Assembly (NCBI GenBank): GCA_007570785.1
Contig: ML660201.1
Span: 36,637,685-36,701,684 of the forward strand
DNA length: 64,000 nucleotides
Direction of reading: 5' to 3'
From: Antilocapra americana
Lineage: Eukaryota > Chordata > Mammalia > Artiodactyla > Antilocapridae
This document shows, one piece after another, positions 1 to 11,139 of the stretch. How positions within the stretch are numbered: position 1 is the first letter of the stretch; the number at the start of each line of letters is the position of its first letter. Both the position numbers and the translations under genes were made by a program. The notes under the pieces were generated by a model. The model did no database searches and had not been told where the DNA came from. It saw only the letters and a program-made list of their open reading frames with translations.

Positions 1-342
1 TCTTGAGAGTCTCTTGTACTGCAAGGAGATCCAACCAGTCTGTGTTGAAGGAAACTAGTCCTGAATATTCATTGGAAGGACTGATGTTGAAGCTGAAACT
101 CCAGCACTTTGGCCACCTGATGCGAAGAATTGACTCATTTGAAAAGACCCTGATGCTGGGAAAGATTGAAGGTGGGAGGATAAGGGGACGGCAGAGGAAG
201 AGATGGTTGGATGGCATTACCAACTCAATGGACATGAGTTTGAGTAAACTCCGGAAGTTGGTAATGCCAGGGAGGCCTGGCATGCTGCAGTCCATGGGGT
301 CTCAAAGAGCCGAACACAACTGAGGAACTGAACTGAACTGAA
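1..342 (+). mobile_element. BovB LINE 3' end, cut by window edge
   Basis: This is the C-terminal coding end and 3' tail of a BovB (RTE clade) retrotransposon. The frame beginning at base 3 reads the BovB C-terminus, with recognisable blocks such as ARRSNQS, LKLQHFGHLMRR and RQRKRWLDGI. The element ends in repeated GAACT units near 325-342, the usual BovB terminus. Its 5' part lies outside the window. It has no enzyme domain here, only the region downstream of the reverse transcriptase. The following bases belong to a MER2 fossil, so BovB appears to have landed inside that element. Confidence 0.93.
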
Positions 343-439
343 GCCATTTTTATATAAGGGACTTCAGTGTCCTTGGCTTTTGATATCCCTGCAAGTGTCC
401 TGAAACCAATTCCCTGTGGATACTGAGGGACAGCTGTAT
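343..439 (-). mobile_element. MER2-like Tigger DNA transposon end
   Basis: Read on the minus strand, the block opens with a terminal inverted repeat of the form CAG-CTGTCCCTCAGTATCC and continues with the typical MER2 text: a 'caggac' block, then 'aagtcccttatataaa'. MER2 is a non-autonomous Tc1/mariner (Tigger) element of placental mammals. Only one end remains, since the BovB at 1-342 cuts it. The family name rests on recalled consensus, not a search. Confidence 0.7.
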
Positions 440-3411
440 AACTATCTCTGTTTTGTTTTGCTTTTTACCAGTTTCTTGAAATGTTTTTTCTGTGTTTTTT
501 TTTTTTTTCTCCACTCTTAGTCTACAAATGTTTTTAAGGCTAAAGTGAGCCTCTTGAAGGCATCATATTGTTAGATCTTGTTTTTTATCCATTCAGCCAT
601 TCTGTGTCTTTTAACTGGAGAATTTAATTCATTTATGTTTAAAGTAATTGTTGATAGGTAAGGACCTATTGCCATTTTGTTCATTGTTTTCTGGTTGGTT
701 TGTAGATTCATTGCTGCTTATTCTGATTTTTTTTTAATCTTTTGATATCAGTATGTTTTAAGTTCTTTATTGTGTACCTTTTTGTGATTACTATAGGATT
801 TTCCCCTGTGACTACCTTGAGGCTTAGATAAAACATCTTAACACCCTATTTTAAACTGATAACAATTCAACCTGAGTAGAATTCATAAACTTTACACTCT
901 TACTTCTCTTCCCCTTCACATTGTATTTGCTAACTAATAACGGATGATTATGTTTGTGGTTATCTTTACTGCATTAAAAAAAAAACTTTTAAATTAAGGT
1001 TTTTAAGTGAATTATGCACCAGTATCACTTACAGAATCTGTGACTCTATATTTATCATCACCAGTGAGATTCATACCACCTTTTTTGTTTTTTATGATGT
1101 TAATTAGTATTCTTTTACTTCCACTCAATGAACTCCATTTAGCATTTCTTGTAAGGCAGGTTTAGTGGTAATGGTCGTTTATTTGTTAGGAAGTCTTTAT
1201 CTCTCCTTTGTGAAGGACAGCTTCACTGGACATAGAATTCCTGGTTGACAATAATTTTCTTTCAATATTTTGATTTTGTGATCCCATTTTGTTTTCTTGG
1301 TCTGAAAATTTCTGTTGATAAATCTGCCCATAATCTTTTGAAAGTTCCTTTGTTTGTAACTTCTCTCTTTTATCTTGCTTTATCTTTTATCTTAAATTAT
1401 TCTGGTGGTGTCATATTTACTTGGTTTTCTTGATCCTTAATTCTTTATATCAGTATCTGCTTATTTGAGTAATCAGACTCCTTTTCTGGACTTTACAGGC
1501 TTGCTTTGGCACAGATGGTTTTTCACCAGTCAGCTCCATTTGGGTTTCTGAGTATGTCTGCAAGTGATGTGGGGGCCTACTATTATGATCTGTTTCTGGG
1601 CAGGGCAACTGTTTAACCTCTGAGGATGGGAATGGGGATGAGCTGAGAACAACTGGTTGAGAACAGTTGGATAGGACTGCTGGATTAGTTCCTTACCCAA
1701 GTGAGGCTATCTGCTTGTCTCCACTATTGCCTGGATTCACTGGTCAGGCTTACTAGATAGATGGTTGGCACAACTATTGAATAGTTGTGCCCTAATTCAC
1801 AGGGCTGTGAATTAGCTTCCTTGCTCTGGCAGGGTAGCAGGATAGGACCCAGGGCCTGTACAGCTCATTGTTTGGGGATCTGAATCAGTCCAGAGTGTGA
1901 AATATAGCTGTGGTCAGGTTAAGCCCCCAGTGTTGCTCTGCAGATGGGGGGTGCCATGGGCTGTGCTAGCACCAGTATGCATAGGGCTATTGAATGGGCT
2001 CTGCATCTTCCTGTGTGCTCTGGGTAGGTTCCCTGGTTGGAGAGGCTAATGGCCGTGTTCAGCAAGGAGCAGAGCTATGAATTAAGAGTTCCTGCCTGGG
2101 TGCAGTGGGAGAAGCAGCTCTAAAGCTGCTAGAGCTCTTTGTTATATTAATCTGAGCTAACCTGCACCCCAAGTTCCCTGACTGAACAGGGCCACTGGCT
2201 TTGCTCTGCAAACTTTTGGCTCTACCTGCCTCTTGGCTCAAGTGCTACTGGGCTACATAGCTTCCAAGAGTTACCTCTAGCTCTTCTGATCAGATTTAGC
2301 AGAATACCATGTTCCAAAGTGGCCAGAATCCCTTGCCTGGTTTGAAGCAGGAGGGGATCACTCCAGGCTTCTGTCAGTTTCCCAAACCAGCTCTTTGGCT
2401 GGGAGGGGCAGTGAGCTACCCTCAGCCTTGGCTGTGAGTTAATCCTCCTGCTTATCCATAACATGGCAATGCTCTGTGTCTGGTACTAGCTTTTCTCTGG
2501 AGTTAGTCAGCTCTGCTTGCCTGCTTCTTGGCTTGAGCACAGCTGGGCTGCTCAGCTTGCAGTTTTCTCCAGCCCTTCTGGTCAGATGAGACCAGAAGAG
2601 CTTCTCCACAGTGAATAGGGCTGTGATTCATTTCCTTGTCTGGGTGTGGGCAAACTGGGCTTTACGGGTAGTAGAATTCCTCATTTGAAGACCAACAGAT
2701 CTGTACTCTGTGGGAGTTCCCTGATCAGAGTGTGCTCTCTGCTTGGTTCTGCACATGGGCAGAGCCTCTGGATTTACTACTTGGGCATTGCAGGTATGAA
2801 CTTGGTCTGCCAAGATCTCTCTGCTGGATGTTACAAGCCCCTCCTCCATCTCTATCACAGTCAGGTTCCCACTGGTTGAGCCCCAAAGATTCCCCTGCAG
2901 TCTCCATGATGTGAAGTTGAGTAGGAGCTCCTGTAAAGTGATCCACAATGCTTGGGAAGCTGGTTGTAGCCACTGTGTTCACCTTCCCACTGGAGAAACT
3001 GGAGACTCAGGGGAGACCTCTCCACGTGATGGTATGCTGGCCTAGGGGAGGGGCAATGTGGTCAACAGGTAGCTACTTCTCTTACCTTCTAATGTGATCT
3101 CTGTTGGTCTCTGTGGTACATGGAGTGTGCTTCAGCCTCACCTCTGTCGTGTTCTAGGATTCTCTTGAGTGGTGTTTTACTCTTGAATAGTTGTTAGTTG
3201 TTCTTTTAAAAATATTTTATTGGAGGATAATTGCTTTGCAATGTTGTATTGGTTTCTGCCACACAACAACATGAATGCATACACATGTCTGCCCCCTCTT
3301 ATGCGTCCCTCCTGCCTCCACCCTGTCCCACCCCTTAGTTGTTCTTCTGATAAAGCAGAGCAATGTCGTGAACAACCTATGTTGCCATCTTGGTGATGTC
3401 ACCCTCACTAG
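440..3411 (-). mobile_element. Old L1M-type LINE-1, minus strand, non-coding remnant
   Basis: The plus strand shows the antisense text of an old mammalian L1. Around 540-690 is the 'gtgagcctcttgaaggc...ttatccattcagcca...taattgttgatagg' block, around 1130-1260 the 'actccatttagcatttcttgtaaggcagg' block, and from 1800 to 3180 the GC-richer, internally repetitive 5' leader ('gggctgtgaattagcttccttg'-like units). The 5' end is near 3411 ('ccatcttggtgatgtcacc'). No open frame survives. A short young L1 insertion interrupts it at 3206-3334. Family assignment within L1M is uncertain. Confidence 0.75.
3206..3334 (-). mobile_element. Short 5'-truncated ruminant L1 with 12-base target duplication
   Basis: This is a 129-base 3' end of a ruminant L1 on the minus strand. 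The plus strand begins with the poly-A complement and 'ttattggaggataattgc', then the C-rich tail text. It is flanked by the perfect direct repeat ttagttgttctt at 3194-3205 and 3335-3346. It sits inside the older minus-strand L1. Confidence 0.85.
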
Positions 3412-3429
3412 TCTATTAATATATCTTTA

Positions 3430-3734
3430 AATCACTTTATAGTTACTTTATTCATATTATAAAGGTAATACATTTACATTTTAGAATATTTGGGAAAACA
3501 TATTAGCAAAACAAAAGAACATAGAAACTTCTTATAACCCTTCTGCCTGGAGGTGGACACCTGTGGTATTTGTGAGTATTTCTTTCCAATCCAGTTCTCC
3601 ATGTAGATACGTCTTTTAGGAAAATTGTACATACTGCTTTTTCCACTTAATATTGTATTGTGAATGATAAAAATTCTTCTGCCACATCATCCTTAAGGAC
3701 TGCACTGTATTTCCGCATGTTGATAGAGCATATG
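3430..3734. repeat. Possible old LINE fossil
   Basis: The text 'ctttttccacttaatattgtattgtgaat' followed by 'ttcttctgccacatcatccttaagg' resembles an antisense old LINE 3' region. It is too decayed for a family call, and no coding frame survives. Confidence 0.35.
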
Positions 3735-3748
3735 GAAGTGAATGTACA

Positions 3749-4076
3749 GGGCTTCCCTGGTGGCTCAGTGGTAAAGAACCCACCTGCCAATGCAGGAGAC
3801 ACCAGTTCATGCCCTGATCAGGGACAATCCCACACGGTGCAAAGCAACTAAGCCTGTGCACTATGACTGTTGAGCCCGTGCTCCAGAGCCCAGGAACCTC
3901 AACTACTGCCCCTGTAACCCCAGCGCCTCTGCTCTGCAAAAAGAAAAGGTGCGTCAGTGAGAAGGCATGCACTGCATCTCGAGAGTAGCGCCTGCTCGCT
4001 GCAACTAGAGAAAAACCCAAGGAGCCACGGAGTCGCAGTCCAGCCTAAATAAATAAATAAAATCGTTTTTAAAAAA
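3749..4076 (+). mobile_element. CHR-type SINE with target duplication
   Basis: This is a full CHR-type tRNA-derived ruminant/cetartiodactyl SINE. It begins gggcttccctggtggctcag, has B-box-like text near 3805, repeated 'gcaactact/gcaactagag' units in the body, and an (AAAT)n tail near 4046-4062. The imperfect direct repeat gaagtgaat[g/a]taca flanks it at 3735-3748 and 4077-4090. The head is a polymerase III promoter relic, not a tRNA gene. Confidence 0.92.
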
Positions 4077-4090
4077 GAAGTGAATATACA

Positions 4091-5757
4091 GATTTGGAAA
4101 GCCCATCTGCTGCTGGATGCAGTCTTTAGGCTGGGATAGATTAGAATGCCAACCCCAGGGTTGTGTAGCAGGGCAGATACTGCAAGGTGATTGTCGAAGT
4201 TGGTCAGAAATTAAGTTTGTGTGATAATGATCACTCCTTTTCCCCAGGCCACCACTTTCCTGAGGATGATTTGCGTGAAGCTCATTTGCTGTTTTGCAAG
4301 GAAGAGGGCTCAGTTTGAGCATCCTTTTTAAGGAAAATAATCAGCATTCCCCCTCAGGGTTCCAGGGAGCTTCTCTGCCACTCAGATCAGGGCAGCCCCT
4401 GCAGACTGGAACTTGCTCCTCCTAATAAAGCAAATGCAAGCATGCCAAATTACTTTGCTCCCGCTTAACCCTACTCCAGAATGAATCCACAAATGCTACA
4501 GAAGGATAGCTCTTAAACATGTGCTACTCAGAACTCTGAAAGCGTCCTGCCTACTTAATCTTTTTCCTACTTCAGGGAAAGAAAAAAGTCTGTGTGTACT
4601 TGAACCGAGAATTGAGGGATCACAAAAATGAAGATTGGATGCCGTGCTTGAAATCACCAGTTGTGTTTTCTCATTTCCCCTTGAGCCATGGGTTGATTTT
4701 TCAGTACAGCTGCGTCAGTGGGGAAATGTGCTGCTCTTTCTAGAGTTCTTAGATTCACTCCCACGTACGTGACTCTGTCTAAAAGCCTCTTGAGGAAATG
4801 CTGGTTCCCCTTTAAACACAGAGGGTTCGTTATCTTGGATTCTGAGGACTAGAGGTCATCTCTTCAGGTCATTATTCCTTCCCCAATACCTCCCCCCACC
4901 AACAAAGACTCTCGATTCAGATGATCACAGATGGTGAAAGGCATTTCTCTCCTTTGTGTTCTTGGAAAGAATCTTCCAGAGTTCCAGAGAGGTGCCTGCA
5001 GTCGCCATAGGTGTGCATTAGCTCAGAGGTTCAAGAATGTGCCCTGGCACTTAGATTGCATGTTGATCTTTCTGGTTTGAGATGATTCCCCTGAAGAAGA
5101 GTTCATGTGCATTTCCATGCCAGTACTTGCTTGCAAACACCCACGGAAGCTGTTCTGGCAAGCTGTCTAACCGCAAAGCCCCTTAACTTTTTGATCCCAC
5201 TGTGCTAGCTGTGGGTGTCTCCACCCAGGAGCTCTGGAGGTCTTTAGCAGGTCACTTCAGTCTCTCTCCATCTCCAAGAAGTTAATGTGATTCTCCCGCC
5301 TGTGTCTTACTTAATGTGTGTCTGTATCTTCCAGCTGTCTTGGACTGGGGGTCTTCAGGGCCATTCGTTTTGACACCAAAGTCACTACTTGTATATAGTC
5401 AGTCATAATGAATAACTGTAAACATGATCAGATGCCTCCCCAATGGGGGTGTTAGCTGAGAGTGTGTGAATCTGCTTGGAGGGGCAACAGCTGAGATGTC
5501 AGAGTAGTTTACCATCTCCTGGGTAGAGGCATTGGGAGCATGTTTTCTGTCTGAAAAATACTACAGGCGTTAGATCCTACCTCTCCTTCTGTGGCTGCAG
5601 GTGCTCATGCCTCTGATTTTAAATGAGGGAAGTTCTATGAGTATTAGACAGATAGGAGATTTAGAGCAAGAAAGAGGTAAAAAATGCAGGAGCCTTCAAA
5701 ATGGGAATACATTGTAGTCATCATCAACCCAGGATATTTTGGTTAAGATGCATTCAA
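4091..5757. other. Unique sequence, no feature recognised
   Basis: I see no repeat I can name and no coding frame with splice context. Composition is mixed and less AT-rich than the window average. No poly-A-ended or terminal-repeat structure is visible. Confidence 0.5.
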
Positions 5758-5912
5758 TGGAACTTCTCTGGAGGTACACTGGCTAAGACTCCATGCTTCC
5801 AATGCAGGGGTCCAGGTTCAATCCCCGGGTCAGGGAGCTAGATCCTACATGTTGCTACTAAGAGTTTGCATGCCACAACTAAGGCCTGAAGCAGCCAAAC
5901 TACTAAATAATT
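5758..5912 (+). mobile_element. Short CHR-type SINE, degraded
   Basis: The block keeps the order 'ttctctggaggtacactggctaagactcca', 'aatgcaggggtccaggttcaatcccc' (B box), 'gatcctacatg'. This is the short CHR form. Divergence is higher than in the Bov-tA copies nearby, so it is probably older. Confidence 0.8.
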
Positions 5913-6189
5913 TGTAAGACAGATGTGTTCATGAAGGACTCTTGGCACATGATTTGGTGCCCTTCATACCAACAAGACTGCTACTCTGTTTCATTCTCCA
6001 TATAAACATTAAAAACACTGATGCTGGCAAACAGGAAAGATATTAATACTAGGACAGTGAAAGCGTATGGGCATTACATTGTAACAACATGGAATCATCA
6101 CACCATTGATATTTATCATGGTATTGTGATCTAGTCTGAAAATGTAGCCAGCATATTTAAGCTTACAGTATACTCAAGGCAATGTGGAG

Positions 6190-7072
6190 GTCACTTTTCT
6201 TTCTTTCTTTTTTATTAGTTTTGCCACACAATGACATGATATCGCCATGGGTTTACATATGCTCCCCCTCCAGAACCCCCCTCCCTCCTCCCTCCCTCCT
6301 CTCTTCCCCCGGGAAATCTCGGTGCACCAGCCCCGAGCATCAATCCTGGGCTGGCGATTGATTACACATATGATAATTAACATGTTTCAATGCTATTCTC
6401 CCATATCATCCCACCCTTGCCCTCATCCACAGAGTCCACGAGTCTGTTCTATACATCTGCGTTCCTTTTGCTGTCTCGCATGCTGGGTTCTTGTTACCAT
6501 CTTTCTAAATTCCATATATATGCGTTAGTATACTGTATTTTTGTTTTTCCTTCTGGCTTACTTCACTCTAGATAATAGGCTCCAGTTCTGTCCACCTGAG
6601 TAGAACTGATTCAAATGAATTTTTTTTTAATGCTGAGTAATATTCCATTGTGTATATGTACCACAGCTTTGTTATCCATTCATCAGTTGATGGGCATCTA
6701 GGTTGCTTCCATGTCCTGGCTATTGTAAACAATGCGGCGATGAACATTGGGGTACACGTGTCTCTTTCAATTCTGGTTTCCTTGGTGTGTATGCCCAGCA
6801 GTGGGATTGCTGGGTCATATGGCAGGTCTATTTGCAGTTTTTTAAGGAATCTCCACACTGTTTTCCATAGTGGCTGTACTCGTTTGCATTCCCACCAACA
6901 GTGTAAGAGAGTTCCCTTTTCTCCACATCCTCTCCAGCATTTATTGCTTGTAGATTTTTGGATTGCAGCCATTCTGACTGGTGTAAAGTGGTACCTCATT
7001 GTGGTTTTGATTTGCATTTGTCTGATAATGAGTGATGTTGAGGATCTTTTCATGTGTTTGAATTCTCTTATT
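6190..7072 (-). mobile_element. Ruminant L1 3' end (ORF2 C-terminus plus 3' UTR)
   Basis: This is a 5'-truncated L1 of the ruminant lineage on the minus strand. The 3' UTR complement ('ttgccacacaatgacatgat', 'atgctccccctccag') fills 6205-6560, and the ORF2 C-terminus lies at 6568-7072. Truncation is at about 7072. A second copy of the same element class lies downstream on the same strand at about 7350. Confidence 0.92.
6568..7053 (-). pseudogene. L1 ORF2 C-terminal fragment
   Basis: A 161-residue open frame matches the C-terminal end of the L1 ORF2 protein, downstream of the reverse transcriptase. Visible blocks are the zinc-knuckle-like [18 protein letters not shown], then [19 protein letters not shown] and [15 protein letters not shown]. 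The endonuclease and reverse transcriptase domains are absent, so the fragment cannot be functional. The ATG opening the frame is internal to the family's reading frame and is not a real start. Confidence 0.9.
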
Positions 7073-7079
7073 TAATCTG

Positions 7080-7186
7080 TACTGCAATTCATGGGGCAGA
7101 TATTATTCTTCAGAATTTAATGGGTGAAGGAATGGAAGATCGGAGAAGTAACTTGACCAAGACTGTACAACTTGTGAGAAGGAGGC
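7080..7186 (-). repeat. Probable MIR SINE fragment
   Basis: The order 'cagatattattctt', 'ggagaagtaacttgaccaag', 'acaacttgtgag' follows the antisense MIR core. It is highly diverged. Confidence 0.55.
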
Positions 7187-7195
7187 ACTTTATTT

Positions 7196-7336
7196 AAAAA
7201 AAAAAATCATTTAATTTTTACTTGTTGGCCACACTGTGCTGCAGGTGGTATCTTAGTTCCTCAAAAGGGATCGAGCCTTTGTCCCCTGCAGTGTAAACTG
7301 GAAGTCCTAACCACTGGACCACCAGGAAAGTCCCAA
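7196..7336 (-). mobile_element. Short CHR-type SINE
   Basis: Antisense CHR text runs from the poly-A complement ('ttaatttttacttgttggccacactgtg') to the head complement ('ccactggaccaccaggaaagtccc'). The short repeat actttattt at 7187-7195 and 7341-7349 is compatible with a target duplication. Confidence 0.85.
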
Positions 7337-7349
7337 AAGGACTTTATTT

Positions 7350-8113
7350 TTTTTTTGTTTGCTTATTTATTTATTTACAGTATTGAATTGGTTTTGCCAT
7401 ACACTGACATGAATCCGCCATGGGTGTACATGTGTTCTTCATCCAGAATCCCCCTCCCACCTCCCTCCCCATCCCATCCCTCTGGGTCATCCCAGTGCAC
7501 CAGCCCTGAGCACCCTGTATCATGCATCGAACCTGGACTGGCGATTCGTTTCACATATGATAATTTACATGTTTCAATGCCATTCTCCCATACCATCCCA
7601 CCCTCACCCTCTCCCATAGAGTCCTAAAGACTGTTCTATACATCTGTGTCTTTTGCTGTCTTGCACGCAGGGTTATCATTACCATCTTTCTAAATTCCAT
7701 ATATATGCATTAGTATACTGTATTGGTGTTTTTCTTTCCGGCTTATTTCACTCTGTATAATGGGCTCCAGTTTCATCCCCCTCGTTAGAACTGATTCAAA
7801 TGTATTCTTTTTAATGGCTGAGTAATATTCCATCATGTATATATATCACAGCTTCCTTATCCATTCGTCTGCTGATGGACGCCTAGGTTGCTTTCATGTC
7901 CTGGCTATTGTAAGCAGTGCTGCGATGAACATTGGGGTACACATGTGTCTTTCAATTCTGGTTTCCTCGGTGTGTATGCCAAACAGTGGGATTGCTGGGT
8001 CATATGGCAGTTCTATTTCCAGTTTTTTAAGGAATCTCCACACTGTTCTTCATAGTGGCTGTACTCGTTTGCATTCCCACCAACAGTATAAGAGGGTTCC
8101 CTTTTCTCCACAC
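7350..8113 (-). mobile_element. Second ruminant L1 3' end, same strand
   Basis: A second 5'-truncated ruminant L1 contains the same 3' UTR and ORF2 C-terminal text as the copy at 6190-7072. It breaks off at 'cttttctccacaccct', earlier in ORF2 orientation than the first copy. The minus-strand frame is broken, leaving only short pieces. The two copies differ at many positions and in truncation point, so they are separate insertions. Confidence 0.92.
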
Positions 8114-10012
8114 CCTTTAAAGAGAGAAACTGCAGTATATCTTTGTCTAGTTAGGGTAAGGGAAGGAGAACTTGTCTTTTCTCTGAAAAGGCATACTGAT
8201 GGAGTTTGTGCTCTTTTCCTGGTAACTTTGGACAAAGTTCAGATAATTTGGTGACAGGTCTTAGACAGTGTTCTTTTCTGCAAACCTGGCCTATTGTCAT
8301 ACATTCTTTCATTCACTCATTATGATTGATTCATTCAGATTCATGCCCTTTGTTTTTCTGTAGATTGGGCATCTGCTTTAATGAGAGTTAGGTATTAAAA
8401 GTAACAGAAAAATAATCAGAGAATTTAGAATTTGATTGGAAAGGAGGCTATTCAGGGAGAGCAAGAATATATGGCCCTTTGTGGTGAATGGGGCAAGAAG
8501 CAGCAGAATTCAGGAGCTTGCTCCCAGAGTTATTGGGGTGACCTCTAGCTAATGTGTCTTTTCCTACTGGGAACCCCTGTTAGTATTCCAGAAATTTGGT
8601 TTCAGCACAGGGACGAGCATTTGTTCTGCATTGTCAGCCACAATGAAGAGACCTATTAACAGTATACAATTTCTTTGTGATGGGTAATTTGAGAGCTCAG
8701 ACTTGTATGTCTAAAAGAGATGGTGCATAGAAGTGGAGGGAGGACCTTCATATCAAAAGTCTGCTGTAGAGCAGACTTCCTTTTTAACACATGCAGGGAC
8801 AGCCCCAGAAATAAATAATTATGGAGTGGGTAACAGCCTGCTCATTTGTCCCTTTACTTCTCATAGTTTGTGCCATTCACGCCATTCTTCCCCAAGCACC
8901 CAACCATCACCCATTCTCCTTTGAATTCTCAGTGCCCTTCCTTCCTCTTTTTGGTGGTCTGTCTTCCTTTAATCAGAAGCAAGATAAAGGGGTGTTGACA
9001 ACACTGATATCACTCATTTACTCTTTAGTGTGAATTTAGACCAATTTATTACAGTATTTCACTTGATACATGAGATAATTTTACATAATATGTGAGTGGA
9101 CACATTTTTGGTGAGTTGCATTATGTTTTGTAGGTTTTCTTCCATTTATGGCAAGTGATACTGACTATACACAAGTAATGCTGGATGTTTACAGTGGTGA
9201 TATGAAGCTATCTTTCAAAAAATTGAGCTTGGCAAAATCAAATTGATTAAAAGAAAAAAATTGTATTAATAACAAAATATTGGTTCACAGGTCATGTAAG
9301 GATCATGAAAGGAGTATGTGAATGACTGAAGTTTTAGAACAGGTTCCCTGGCTGTATTTGCATTTCAGACTTTAACTCATAGGAAGCGAGCTGCACTGAT
9401 CATGGTGGAGAGAACACTCCTGAACTCTCACTTCTAGGTGGCCATTAGCTTCAGGCTACGGGATTGTAATTCACGTGTGTTACAGATGACTCATGTCACT
9501 CCAGGCTTTTTTCTTTTAGTTAACGGTTACATTTCAGAGAAAGTGATTCCTTCTCTGTAGCATTCATTTTGGGGTAGCTATGAGGCTTGTAGTCACAAGG
9601 TTCTTCATTAAATGCTCATGTGTGCATGTACCAATGCTGGTTTGAGTATACAAAATAGACATGATATCTAAAGCAGCAGAATGAATAGTGGGAACCATGT
9701 AACCATAAAATTATAGAACAGAGATAGAATGTTTATTTCAGGTACCCAAAGTAGCACCTGAGTTTATTCCTGAATTGTTTTTCTGAAGGACAGGAAGAAT
9801 TGCCCAAACAGAGATTTTTCTCTGAAATAACAATTAAGCCATGATAGAGGACAAATGACTGTAATTTATAATGGACCCAATATGGTGGGATTCAGGGGCT
9901 TGCTAGTGTTAGACTACTTGGTAGGATTTTTTGGTGTTTGAGTGGGTCTACTAAGACAGAGCTGAGAGTGGGGAACTCGGAAATAAGAGCAGCCTTAAAT
10001 GGTGGAATTATC
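8114..10012. other. Unique sequence, no feature recognised
   Basis: No repeat family or coding exon can be supported. A repeat-free part near 9340-9600 has a few CpGs and could be conserved, but nothing in the sequence proves it. Confidence 0.5.
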
Positions 10013-10015
10013 ATG

Positions 10016-10515
10016 AAAAAGTCCACAAACAATAAATGCTGGAGATGATTTGAAGAAAAGGGAACCCATTATGCTGTTGGTGGGAAAGTAAATTAGTGTA
10101 GCCACTATGGAGAACAGTATAGAGGTTCCTTAGAATACTAAAAATAGAGTTACCATATGATCCAACAATTCCAGTCCTGGGCATATATCCAGAAAAGACC
10201 AAAACTCTAATTCAAAAAAATACATGCACCCCTGTATTCATAAGCAGCACTATTTATCTTAGTGAAAATATGGCTAAGTTGCTTCACTTAGTATGATCAT
10301 CTCTAGGTTCATCCATGTTGCTGCAAGTGGCATTTATTTCATTCTTTTTGATGGCTGAGTAATGGGTGTATGTGTGTATGTGGAGGCAACCTAAATGTAC
10401 ATCAACAGATAAATGGATAAGAAGACATGGTGTGTGTCACACACACACATTTACATACACACAATGGAAAATTGTAGAAATAAACTTACCTGAAATGCAT
10501 ATATCTTATAAAAAT
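10016..10515 (+). mobile_element. Rearranged L1 ORF2/3' fragment with inner inversion
   Basis: The plus strand reads sense L1 text at 10016-10266 ('ctggagatgatttgaagaaaag', 'aaatagagttaccatatgat'). At about 10267-10365 it switches to antisense text from further downstream in L1 ('catctctaggttcatccatg', 'gatggctgagtaa'). It then returns to sense text at 10380-10515 ('ggcaacctaaatgtacatca'). A near-palindromic GT/AC run lies at about 10431-10450. No open frame remains. Confidence 0.82.
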
Positions 10516-10672
10516 ATTACACTGATAACTTAAAGGAACTTAAGCCTAAAATGCCCTTCACTTGGCATCAAGCCTGGTGAAGGGAATCACGCAGTATCAG
10601 TTCTGCAATTCTGCTGGACATATAGCTGTTAACATTATTGATAAGGTCCCTTGTTCCATAGTTCTTCTGGTC

Positions 10673-10883
10673 TCCCTGCATGTGTGCTCAGTCAGTCTGA
10701 CTTTTTGCGACCCCATGGACTGTAGCCTGTCTGGCTCCTTTTGTCAATGGAATTTCCCAGGCAAGAATACTGGAGTGGGTTTCATTTCCTTCTCCAATAG
10801 ACTTTTCCCAACCCAGGGATTGAACCTGCATCTCCTTCATAGACAGGAGGATTCTTTACTTCTGAGCCACCTTGGAAGCCCTG
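10673..10883 (-). mobile_element. Bov-tA-type SINE
   Basis: Antisense Bov-tA: the BovB-derived tail complement ('tgctcagtcagtctgac', 'gaccccatggactgtagcc') is followed by the tRNA-derived head complement ('gggattgaacctgcatctcc', 'gagccaccttggaagcc'). It faces the plus-strand SINE at 10936 and forms an inverted pair with it. Confidence 0.92.
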
Positions 10884-10935
10884 CTTTAAGTAAAAACAGG
10901 GCAACTGAGTCAACTAATAGATTGCTTGGTACTTT

Positions 10936-11139
10936 GACTTCCCTGGTGGCTCAAATGGTAAAGCATCTGCCTACAATGTGGGAGACCCGGGTTCAATCCC
11001 TGGGTTGGGAAGAGCCCCTGGAGAAGGAAATGGCAACCTATTCTACTCTTGCCTGAAAAATCCCATGGATGGAGGATCCTGGTAGGCCCCAGTTCATGGG
11101 GTTGCAAAGAGTCAGACATGACTGAGTGACTTCACTTTT
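10936..11139 (+). mobile_element. Bov-tA-type SINE
   Basis: The head 'cttccctggtggctcaaatgg' and B box 'gggttcaatccc' are followed by the Bov-A body ('gagaaggaaatggcaacc') and the tail 'gagtcagacatgactgag'. It is separated by about 52 bases from the opposed copy at 10673-10883. Confidence 0.93.

Noticed and set aside
3749..3850. tRNA-like head with A and B box words
   Set aside because: This is the tRNA-derived head of a CHR SINE, without an acceptor stem or flanking tRNA structure. The same holds for all SINE heads here.
6650..7075. Plus-strand open frame of 141 residues, and a like one at 7835-8254
   Set aside because: Both are antisense shadows of L1 ORF2 on the minus strand.
10562..11056. 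Plus-strand open frame of 164 residues
   Set aside because: It is built from two opposed Bov-tA SINEs and the spacer between them.
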